Shown here piece after piece: positions 1 through 7,203 of a DNA stretch of 35,913 nucleotides (position 1 is its first letter; each line of letters starts with the position of its first letter). The notes beneath the pieces are model-generated. The model did not search any database, was not told the origin of the DNA, and worked only from the letters and a program-made list of their open reading frames with translations. The position numbers and the translations under genes were made by a program. Origin of the DNA: a virus; the IMG/VR virus record IMGVR_UViG_3300032896_000435, positions 1 through 35,913 of that record; one strand, 5' to 3'.

Positions 1-258
1 CTAAGTGTTCGGCAACATCCGCAAAGCTCTGATTCGCGGCGTGAATGCTAGGTAGCCCTTCGCTGTGAACTGGTAGCAGTCTGTTGCAAGGCGCACTAGC
101 CACTGTTCAGCAACGGCGTATGCAAGCCAGCCACGTTCGACTTCATAAGTGTCCAAGCACAACTCGGGCTTGATCTGGACATACCTGTTGGAGATTCCTG
201 CCTCAAATTGGTCAGCCAGCGGAAGCAGCAGTGCGTCAACGACTTCGTTCTCGCTCAT
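1..258 (-). CDS. Small protein of unknown function at the distal end of the tail operon
   Basis: An 85-residue soluble protein that I do not recognise. It starts MSENEVVDAL and has no signal peptide or membrane segment. The centre is rich in aromatic and acidic residues, and the C-terminal part looks like a small winged-helix-type fold, which is weak inference. The frame is open for 27 more codons upstream, but the ATG at 258 has a clear AGGAG about 8 bases before it, so I place the start there. The TAG stop is the first codon of the window, so the gene is complete. It is the last visible gene downstream of the tail-tip gene. In many siphophages this position holds small tail-associated, lysis or superinfection genes, but nothing here shows which. 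Confidence 0.75.
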   Translation of the reverse strand: MSENEVVDALLLPLADQFEAGISNRYVQIKPELCLDTYEVERGWLAYAVAEQWLVRLATDCYQFTAKGYLAFTPRIRALRMLPNT

Positions 259-356
259 GTGCAAAGCTCCTTTCTTTTTGGTTGGTTGATTTTGAAATAC
301 AGGGGTGAGACAGCAGCAACGATGCGGCGAGTTTATCACAACCCGTTGGACAGCCG

Positions 357-659
357 CTATCTCAGCTTCATCATCGGCGAAATTCTCGCCGCCAGTTTCG
401 CAACGTCGTAGGTGCGGTGGTCTTTCGTCACGCCGATGTGCGCCAGTTTTGCGGCGACGGCTTCGCCCACACTCTCACCGCTCATCGGATGCGGGAGCGT
501 CGTGATCTGCGGGTGAGCCTCGAACTCTGCTTGAGCACCCTCGTGGACGAACTGCACCTTGACAAGCACGCTGCCATCAGGGAGGTCGATGTAGTGGGCG
601 GCTGCGATGCGCCGCTTGGCGAATGATGTGAAAGCATCTTTAGGAACGATGTAGTACAT
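357..659 (-). CDS. Small protein of unknown function following the tail-tip gene
   Basis: A 100-residue protein beginning MYYIVPKDAF. It starts 9 bases after the stop of the J-like tail-tip gene and has a good ribosome site (AAGGAG, 6 bases before ATG), so it is almost certainly co-translated with the tail operon. It has no membrane segment, signal peptide or cysteines. The middle contains a beta-rich stretch followed by a helical C-terminus. Proteins of this size directly after the J gene are often chaperones for or accessories of the tail tip, but I see no motif that supports a specific role. About 100 bases lie between this gene and the next, and apart from that gene's ribosome site I see nothing there. 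Confidence 0.8.
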   Translation of the reverse strand: MYYIVPKDAFTSFAKRRIAAAHYIDLPDGSVLVKVQFVHEGAQAEFEAHPQITTLPHPMSGESVGEAVAAKLAHIGVTKDHRTYDVAKLAARISPMMKLR

Positions 660-668
660 GCGGTCTCC

Positions 669-3600
669 TTAATTGATCGCGAACCCGGCAGGCAGGCCCG
701 GAATCGTGAAGCCGCCCACGATGCCGCCACCGGAACCAGATGCCGTCGTAGCAGCCGTGAAGCCCGTCGCGCCTGCGCTCAGCGGGTAGTTCGTCTGCTC
801 GTATTGAGCGAGAGCCACGGCGCTTGGCGGGTTGATCCACGCGATTGCCGGGCTGCCGATAGCGGCTCCGATTGCGTATCCCGTGTTGAGCGTGTAGCCG
901 CCCGTGTAAGTTCCCGTGTTCGACCCCACCGAGTCGGCGGCTGTCGTGCCGCTCGCCTCGTTGAGCTTCCAGTAATACAGCGGCGAGTCGCCCTCGACGA
1001 CCGTCGCGTAAGCGGTCGGTCCTGATTCCAACATCGTCGAGTAGTGGTTGCTGACCTGCGTTTGCGAGAGCGCCGTACTGTAATACGCGACGTGCGCCAT
1101 GATGGCGTTGGAGAAAGTGTCGCTGCTCCCATAGCCGCGTCCGATTCGCATGTAGCCGCTCGCCGCCGTGCAGGCGTTGTACGAGGCGTGGTACTGCACG
1201 CCGTCAACGTACATGTTCCCGATGACGCCAGTGGCGTTCCACGAGAACACCACGTGGTGCCAAACGTTGATAGAAGAAGCGGGAATGCTTGTCGTGCTGT
1301 AGCCCGTCAAGCAGCTTCCCGTCCATCCCGTGAATCCGTATTCCGAGTAGTAATCCCACACCGTCGGGCCGTACGTCGAACTGGTCGTTCCGGTTTTGTT
1401 CGCGTTCAACTGCATCATGGCTGCGGTGGAAGTCTCGGTGTATACCCAGCATTCGAGCGAGAAGCTGTGCGTCGAGCCGTAGGCGATGTCCGTGGTCGTC
1501 GTGACTTCCCCGGTGCTGCCATTGAGCAGGACGCCGTTCAGGGTTTGTAGGCTCGCCACGTCCGCCGCGTTGATGAACTGCAATGCCGAGGCGGTCGTGT
1601 TCCAGAACGGAAAGAAAGCGTAGCTCGTGTTTGCAGCAAGCCCCGTGATCGTCTGCGACCCGGTGCCGACGCTGATTGATGTCCCGTTAACGAGACTGAT
1701 CGTCTGCCCTGTCCAGCTTATCGTGATGCTGCTCGACGTGGACGAGTAGCTGAACGGGTTGCAGACGATGGGGCTGATGCTCCCTGTCGGCGGGATGCTG
1801 GAGAGCGACTGCGACCCGATGATCGTCCAATAGCTGGGCGACGTGTCCGGCTCCTCGTTCGTGTTCGCCGCGATGCACGAGTAGATGTTGCCGCCGTACA
1901 CGACTTGGTTGCTGATGACGTATGCCGTGGAACTCGACCACGCGCCGAGCAGGATCGCCGCCGTGCCGATGAGCGTCCAGTAGCTCGATGTGGTGCTCGG
2001 GGTTTGTCCCGTTCCCGCGCTGATGCAAATCCACGTGCTGCCGTTGTAGCTGACTTCGTTGCCGACTTGGTACGCGGTGCCGGAGTTGTACGCGCCGAGG
2101 AACTGGTAGCTGGTTCCGATCTGCTGCCACCAAGACGACATGGACGGGATGTTGTTCGTGTTCGCCGTCGTGCAGATGTAATAGTTCCCGTCATAGGTGA
2201 CTTGGTTTCCGACCGCATACGCCGTGCCGCTATTCCACGCGCCCGTGAAGACGCTGTTGCTCGGCGACGAGATGAGCGCCCAGTAGGTCGAGTTCGGCGG
2301 CTCCTCGTCGGTGTTCGCGAGGACGCACTGGTAGATGTAGCCGCTCACGTCCACGATATTTCCCTCGACGTATGGGAAGCTGCTCGACCACGCGCCCTCG
2401 TAGATCGCCGTGTTGTACTGCGGCGCGAGGATTCCCGTGGAGGCGTCGATGCTGCCGGGGTTCTCGCCGGGGATCGTGAATGTGATCGCCTCGATGCTGT
2501 CCAAGCCCAGCGGAGAATATCCGAATACGTTGGCCGCTTGGAACTTGAAGTAGAGAGTCTTCCCGCGCCACGTCGGCGGATAGGTGTAGTAGAAGATGCT
2601 GGAGTCCAAGAGCAGGAACAGGCTGCCCTCGGCGTGCGACGATTGCGTCGTGCCGTACTGTCCGCGACGGATGTACGTGCCCATCGTTACCTGTTGTTGG
2701 TTGGTGTAAGTCAGCGCGGAGTAGGAAATCAGTTCGCCGTCCACGAAGCACAGCGACGCGTCGTTGTCGGCGTTTGATGTGGTCGCGGCAACCATGGTTC
2801 CGCAGTTCGTCGCCAAGTCCACGACGAGGCTGTCGGTCGTGTCGGGATCGGACACAGGCGATGTCACGTGGAACGCGGACGCGAGCGTGCCGAGCTTCGC
2901 CGGGAACTTAATGGTGCCGACTGGTATGTAGTCCGTGCCGTCCTCCGACACGAAGACGTTCGTGCTCCCGTAGTTCGTGGACGTGCCCATCGCGCCGATG
3001 CCGATGGTGTCTCCCGTCACGTTTCCCTGCGCGAGAGCGAAGAGCGTCGGGCACTCGAACATCACGACCTCGGGGTTGCCGGGGTTGGCGAATGCGTTGG
3101 TGATCGGCGAACTGACGTTCAATTGTTTGTTGTAGATTGTCGGCTGATGGCTGCCGAAGATGTAGTCCTCGCAGGTTACCTTCAACCCTTGCGCGGGATC
3201 GTTCTCGATCTTTGTGATTCTCATCGGACGGTTCACGCATCCGAGGTTGATGTTGTTCGCGCCGTTCGCCCACAGGGACGACGTGGTGATGGTCACGATG
3301 TCCATGGGTTCGAGATGCGACCACGTGAAGTCGAGACCGAACTCCGCCGTGACGCGCTCGTAGCCGTTGTGCTTGATGCGCATGTTCCCGGCGAACGTCG
3401 CCGCCTGCGGAGTGTGGACGAAGCTGCAATCCTGCGGGTCTTCGCGTCGCTCGATCCCCCAAGCGTTTATCAGCCCTTGGTCGGACTCCTGAATGGTCTC
3501 GGTCGAGTACTGGTTTAGGCGGCTGTCGAAATTTATCTGCGTGACGTTCCAAGCATCCGCCGCAGAAGTGCGCCCGAACTTCACGGGGTCTTTTCCCTTG

Positions 3601-5078
3601 ACGGGCTTGAAGCACGTGTCGTCCAAAGCGGCTGCGTACACGCTCGGAGCAGTCCACGTGTAACCGTTCGAGTTGGCTGATGTGTCTCCGTAAGGAACCA
3701 GTTTCAGCAATCCTTCCGAGACGTAGGTGGCGCACATTCCCGCTTCGAGCCACTTGCCGCAGATGCTCGCGGCGGTATCCTGCCCGTCGATGACCGGGCT
3801 GATGAAAAAGTTTTGCGCCGCGAACCAGTTGAAGGCTGTTGCCCCGACCGCGTTCTGTCCCGGCACGGACGACGGGCCTCCCCATGTTCCGTCCGTCCCG
3901 TTGTCTATCGCGGCCGTGGGAAACGGAACGGCTCCCACGCCCAGCCCTGCTTGCGTGTCGGTCAGAACGCGCCCGATACAGATCACGGGGTTGCAGTCTT
4001 GGATTCCGCCGCCCATAGCGTCGGAGGTGATGATCTCGAAGCGGTTCTGCTGGACTTCGTTCGAGTAGCCCAAATCCATCGGCTGATACAAGACGCCGAA
4101 AATTCCGCTGTAGCTCCACGCCGCGTCGGGATAGGAATCCGTGAGGTAGGAGAATGGCGACTGCCCGATGGCTCCGGTGTTGTTTGTGTAGTTGAGCGAC
4201 GTAGGCTCGCCGGGGGCGACGGCGTTCGGTTCGTACTCACTCCATGTCATCGTGACAAGTGAGTTCGTGTCGCCCGAATAAAACTTGTACACCATCGGGT
4301 TCGTGCCCGTGGTCGAGTAGGTTCCCGACGCGCTTGGAGTCCCGATGACCTTCGTGAACGCGGTGCCCTCGTTGTCTCCGCTCGCCCACACGACGCCCTC
4401 GTCGGCGGAGACATACGCACCGCTGCCTTCGTCTCCGACGCTTACCGTGTACGGCGAGCCGGGAATAACAACGCGCTGCTGCTGGTTGACGGTCTGCACG
4501 CTGTAGCTGTAGCTGACCTGCACCGTGACGCCGTTGTTGAGGCTGCTGAATGTGTACTGCCCGGTCTCAGGGTTGACGGAATACTGCCCCGCGCCCGGCG
4601 AGGACGCCACCTGCTGGAAAATCGCGTTCGTGATCTGGTCGATGACCGTTGCATAAGGAGCGCCGAGGTCGTCGTAGGATTCGCTGACGCTGACTGCCGT
4701 GCTGACGCCGAGGTCGTTGTAGAAGTAGTCCGCGTTCTCCACGGTGTACGTGTAGGGTGATCCGATGGTGTAGGACTCCGCCGCCTTGGGCGATCCGAGC
4801 CAAGACTGTCCCGTCCACACATCGCCGATGCCGAGGACAGTTCCGCCGAGGCAGAGAGCCGCCTCAACGTCGGCGGCGTAGATATACTGACCGCCTTTGC
4901 CGCCACCCTTGCCGCCTTTGCTCGGAGCTTTCTTCGACGTGAACCCATCGACCCATAGGATTTGCGATTGCACCTGAGCGGTGCCCATCACCCAGATATA
5001 GGGCTTCCCATACGCGCTGTCGTTGACCCGCGCGTTGAAATAACGTTCCGGTGCTGGCTCCGATCCGAAAATTCCCAC
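669..5078 (-). CDS. Tail-tip / central fibre host-specificity protein (lambda gpJ-like) with sugar-binding modules
   Basis: A 1469-residue protein at the end of the tail module, directly after the NlpC/P60 gene, which is the usual position of lambda gpJ. The N-terminal part (about residues 1-650) has the look of the phage tail-hub family, with a short Lys/Gly-rich loop near residue 52-65. Residues about 890-1095 hold four roughly 50-residue modules with a GAW..TAY.VGN.V.Y.G..Y.C pattern, typical of CBM5/12-type carbohydrate-binding repeats. Residues about 1175-1340 form a LamG/concanavalin-like domain (pattern FSLECWVYT...WHHVVFSW). A Gly/Ser-rich tail ends the protein. The start is GTG, immediately after the TAA of the peptidase gene, with GGGGAG upstream. 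I infer that it recognises a host surface glycan; the N-terminal hub assignment rests mostly on position and size. Confidence 0.9.
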   Translation of the reverse strand: MGIFGSEPAPERYFNARVNDSAYGKPYIWVMGTAQVQSQILWVDGFTSKKAPSKGGKGGGKGGQYIYAADVEAALCLGGTVLGIGDVWTGQSWLGSPKAAESYTIGSPYTYTVENADYFYNDLGVSTAVSVSESYDDLGAPYATVIDQITNAIFQQVASSPGAGQYSVNPETGQYTFSSLNNGVTVQVSYSYSVQTVNQQQRVVIPGSPYTVSVGDEGSGAYVSADEGVVWASGDNEGTAFTKVIGTPSASGTYSTTGTNPMVYKFYSGDTNSLVTMTWSEYEPNAVAPGEPTSLNYTNNTGAIGQSPFSYLTDSYPDAAWSYSGIFGVLYQPMDLGYSNEVQQNRFEIITSDAMGGGIQDCNPVICIGRVLTDTQAGLGVGAVPFPTAAIDNGTDGTWGGPSSVPGQNAVGATAFNWFAAQNFFISPVIDGQDTAASICGKWLEAGMCATYVSEGLLKLVPYGDTSANSNGYTWTAPSVYAAALDDTCFKPVKGKDPVKFGRTSAADAWNVTQINFDSRLNQYSTETIQESDQGLINAWGIERREDPQDCSFVHTPQAATFAGNMRIKHNGYERVTAEFGLDFTWSHLEPMDIVTITTSSLWANGANNINLGCVNRPMRITKIENDPAQGLKVTCEDYIFGSHQPTIYNKQLNVSSPITNAFANPGNPEVVMFECPTLFALAQGNVTGDTIGIGAMGTSTNYGSTNVFVSEDGTDYIPVGTIKFPAKLGTLASAFHVTSPVSDPDTTDSLVVDLATNCGTMVAATTSNADNDASLCFVDGELISYSALTYTNQQQVTMGTYIRRGQYGTTQSSHAEGSLFLLLDSSIFYYTYPPTWRGKTLYFKFQAANVFGYSPLGLDSIEAITFTIPGENPGSIDASTGILAPQYNTAIYEGAWSSSFPYVEGNIVDVSGYIYQCVLANTDEEPPNSTYWALISSPSNSVFTGAWNSGTAYAVGNQVTYDGNYYICTTANTNNIPSMSSWWQQIGTSYQFLGAYNSGTAYQVGNEVSYNGSTWICISAGTGQTPSTTSSYWTLIGTAAILLGAWSSSTAYVISNQVVYGGNIYSCIAANTNEEPDTSPSYWTIIGSQSLSSIPPTGSISPIVCNPFSYSSTSSSITISWTGQTISLVNGTSISVGTGSQTITGLAANTSYAFFPFWNTTASALQFINAADVASLQTLNGVLLNGSTGEVTTTTDIAYGSTHSFSLECWVYTETSTAAMMQLNANKTGTTSSTYGPTVWDYYSEYGFTGWTGSCLTGYSTTSIPASSINVWHHVVFSWNATGVIGNMYVDGVQYHASYNACTAASGYMRIGRGYGSSDTFSNAIMAHVAYYSTALSQTQVSNHYSTMLESGPTAYATVVEGDSPLYYWKLNEASGTTAADSVGSNTGTYTGGYTLNTGYAIGAAIGSPAIAWINPPSAVALAQYEQTNYPLSAGATGFTAATTASGSGGGIVGGFTIPGLPAGFAIN
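1795..2400 (-). repeat. Four tandem carbohydrate-binding modules coded within the tail-tip gene
   Basis: Four in-frame copies, each about 147-153 bases (49-51 residues), follow one another. Their conserved Gly-Ala-Trp/Tyr starts lie near 2389, 2236, 2089 and 1939. Each has the order G-A-W/Y, T/P-A/Y-Y, VGN/ISN, V.Y.G, Y/W-x-C, then a Tyr/Trp near the end. Such arrays can change copy number by recombination and so alter receptor avidity. Confidence 0.8.
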
Positions 5079-5546
5079 TTACTTTTTCTCCCCGCAGAAC
5101 TCGTCCTTCAACGTCAGGAAAACCCTCTCGTACTTTCCGAACTCCCAATTTTTTCCGTGACCTGCGTGAACGCCGTCGCGCTCCAGCGCGTGGACGATGT
5201 GCTCCGGCCACTTCACGATGATTGCCGCGTGGCTGTATCCGCGCCCGATCTTGTAGACCACGATGTCTCCGGGCTGGACTTCACTCTCTGGAATTTCCCT
5301 CGCGAACCTGCGGATCGTGTTGATGTACCTGTCGTCGCGCTTGTGCATCGCGACGTTCATCTGGTAGTTCCGTGGAACGGCGGTGTCGGCCGCTATGAAT
5401 CCCGCATCGCGGTACACCCCGAACAAAAGCATGGCGCAGTCGCAGCCCACGTTCTTGATCGCCGTGTTGCCGCGATAGGGCGTGTCCTTGCACCAGTCCG
5501 CAGCCTCGGCGACGATCTTCTTCCGCTGTTCGGGTGTGAGTCCCAT
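5079..5546 (-). CDS. NlpC/P60-family cell-wall peptidase of the tail tip (lambda gpK-like)
   Basis: A 155-residue cysteine peptidase. The catalytic Cys is C37 in the DCAMLL motif, the His is H106 in GYSHAAII, and H119 is the likely third polar residue, which matches the NlpC/P60 order. In siphophages this protein sits at the tail tip and opens the peptidoglycan during DNA entry. It lies between the BR0599-like gene and the J-like gene, as expected. It has no signal peptide, which agrees with a virion-borne enzyme rather than an exported lysin. The stop codon abuts the GTG of the next gene, so the two are translationally coupled. It is short for the family because the second (JAB/MPN) domain found in lambda gpK is missing, as in many alpha-proteobacterial phages and gene transfer agents. 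Confidence 0.92.
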   Translation of the reverse strand: MGLTPEQRKKIVAEAADWCKDTPYRGNTAIKNVGCDCAMLLFGVYRDAGFIAADTAVPRNYQMNVAMHKRDDRYINTIRRFAREIPESEVQPGDIVVYKIGRGYSHAAIIVKWPEHIVHALERDGVHAGHGKNWEFGKYERVFLTLKDEFCGEKK

Positions 5547-5555
5547 AGTTTCCTT

Positions 5556-6518
5556 TTACAGAGCCGTGAGCGGCTGAGGCACGCTCGGCGCTCCGCTGAA
5601 ATGCACGAGGTTGTTGACTGCATCGCCGTTCGCTTTGATCTGCGCCCCGCACATCGAGGACGACTTGTCGCAGCCCTTGATGACAGAAAAAGTGTCGGTG
5701 TCCGTGATCGGGACGAGCCACGGAATCGTCATTTGCAAGTTGCCGCTCGAATCGTGGAGCTTCACCGTCTGCTTCAATCCTTGGTTTCCGCCGCTCGTGC
5801 AGGTGACAACCCCTTGCGAAAAGTATCCTGCTGCCTGCGTGAACGCCGTCTGCGGCGTCAGCGTGGTCGTCGTGCTGCTGTTCGCCGCCGTGAACGTCAC
5901 CGTGAAGTCGCTCGCCGATAGCGTGCAGTTGGAGTCGCAGAACGACCACTGGCAGCCTGCTTGCACGATCCGAGCGGGGATTTTCTGGTCGCACAGGTAC
6001 AGGAAATCCTGCACCTCGAAGACGACGTGGTTGCGGTCAATCTCCTTGTTGGAGTCGATGAAGCCGTTGGAGAACTGCGTCTCTATCCCCGCGCTCGTGT
6101 CGCCGTAGGTGTTGAAGTAGGCGGTATAGACGGCGACCTGCGCCCTGTCGAACATCCCGTTGAAAGCGCCGCCGAGCATCCCGAGAGCCAAGCCGGGAAA
6201 CGCCGTGAGAGGATCGCTGATCTCGCATGTCAGTTCCATCGAGTTGCTCTTCAGGTCGAAGCCCGCTTCGGATGTGATGACTCCACGCTTCCACCTTCCG
6301 TACTTCGTGGCGTAGAAAGTGGTCGTGCTTCCCGTCCAACCGGGCGTTCCCGACTCGGGGCTTGCTACATATTCCGTGAGCGTGATGTCCCCCCAACCGC
6401 TCGTGGTGTAGAACGCCTGCCCGTTCCGCAGGTTGGTTACGGCGAACAGGTCGGCGACTTGGCAGTTCTTGTTCGCCAGCTTGAAGTCGATCAGCGATTG
6501 CGGCATCAGGCGCTTCAT
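5556..6518 (-). CDS. Tail assembly protein, DUF2163 / phage BR0599 family (lambda gpL-like)
   Basis: A 320-residue protein of the DUF2163 + BR0599 family, a baseplate-hub component found between the DUF2460 protein and the NlpC peptidase in lambda-like and gene-transfer-agent tails. Family signs are four cysteine clusters (around the WSFCDSNC stretch and the GCDK...MCG stretch), the F..GVVTCTSGGN.G motif, and the near-terminal FSGAPSVP. These cysteines probably hold an iron-sulfur cluster or disulfides as described for gpL; that is inference. The reading frame is open for 12 more codons, but I choose the ATG at 6518 because it lies one base after the previous stop and carries GGAG about 10 bases upstream. 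Confidence 0.9.
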   Translation of the reverse strand: MKRLMPQSLIDFKLANKNCQVADLFAVTNLRNGQAFYTTSGWGDITLTEYVASPESGTPGWTGSTTTFYATKYGRWKRGVITSEAGFDLKSNSMELTCEISDPLTAFPGLALGMLGGAFNGMFDRAQVAVYTAYFNTYGDTSAGIETQFSNGFIDSNKEIDRNHVVFEVQDFLYLCDQKIPARIVQAGCQWSFCDSNCTLSASDFTVTFTAANSSTTTTLTPQTAFTQAAGYFSQGVVTCTSGGNQGLKQTVKLHDSSGNLQMTIPWLVPITDTDTFSVIKGCDKSSSMCGAQIKANGDAVNNLVHFSGAPSVPQPLTAL

Positions 6519-6519
6519 C

Positions 6520-7203
6520 TTAGATAAACTCCGAGCCGAATTTGATCGAGTCACACGTCCACACGGGCACGCCGTTCTGCGAGCCGATCATCGACAATCC
6601 CTCGAAGCTGTCAGCCCCGAAGCGGCAGAGGAAATAGAAGTTTCCGCTCCACGTCAGCGTCGCGCCCTCGGGCGGGCCTCCGGCCGGGGAGCCGTAGGCG
6701 AAAGTCACGACGCCGTTCGAGATCGTATAGTCGCCGCTGCTGAGCAGATCGCCGTTGACGTAGATATTCGGCGATCCGTTCAAATTCTGAATAACGTCCC
6801 ACGACAGGCCGCCGAGCGTGCGCACAAGCTGGAACTGCGTGCTTGTACCGTTGACCGTGGTGGTCATGTAGTTCGCCGACGTGGATACGGCGTCCAGCAT
6901 CCCGCTCACGGCGGTCGTGACTTGGTAGTCCGTGGCGTCGTTCCACCACCACAGACCGCCCTGACCTTGCGCCGCGCCGAACGTCCCGAGGAACTGGCTG
7001 ACGATGGAGCTTGTCGAGAGCAGCGAGGACGAAGAGGTTGGCGGAAGCGAAACGTTGAAATCCCAAGCGGGGAAAGGCATCATCGACACCGCCGCCACGC
7101 CGCGACGCGCCACGTTCGGCTGCACGGACGAGTTGAAGACGGGCGTCTTCTTGTAGGAGTCTATGTCCCACTGGACGGACGAATTGAGAACGGGATAGCT
7201 CAT
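6520..7203 (-). CDS. Tail tip / distal tail protein, DUF2460 family (lambda gpM-like position)
   Basis: A 227-residue structural protein. Its C-terminal half matches the DUF2460 pattern: a V.G..L..GDY.I..GVV.F GSPP.G..L.W sequence followed by FYFLCRFGADSFEG. The N-terminus, MSYPVLNSSVQWDI, is also typical. DUF2460 proteins form the distal tail ring between the tape measure and the hub. The ATG overlaps the TGA of the tape-measure gene (ATGA), which indicates coupled translation. No cleavage sites, membrane segments or unusual codon use are visible. Confidence 0.88.
   Translation of the reverse strand: MSYPVLNSSVQWDIDSYKKTPVFNSSVQPNVARRGVAAVSMMPFPAWDFNVSLPPTSSSSLLSTSSIVSQFLGTFGAAQGQGGLWWWNDATDYQVTTAVSGMLDAVSTSANYMTTTVNGTSTQFQLVRTLGGLSWDVIQNLNGSPNIYVNGDLLSSGDYTISNGVVTFAYGSPAGGPPEGATLTWSGNFYFLCRFGADSFEGLSMIGSQNGVPVWTCDSIKFGSEFI

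Noticed and set aside
1795-2400. Tandem repeat considered as a CRISPR array
   Set aside because: Units of about 150 bases diverge and code in-frame protein modules; no short identical repeats with unique spacers exist in the window.
2908-4119. Long minus-strand frame of about 400 codons inside the tail-tip gene
   Set aside because: Arg/His-rich and without family pattern; the tail-tip frame explains the region.
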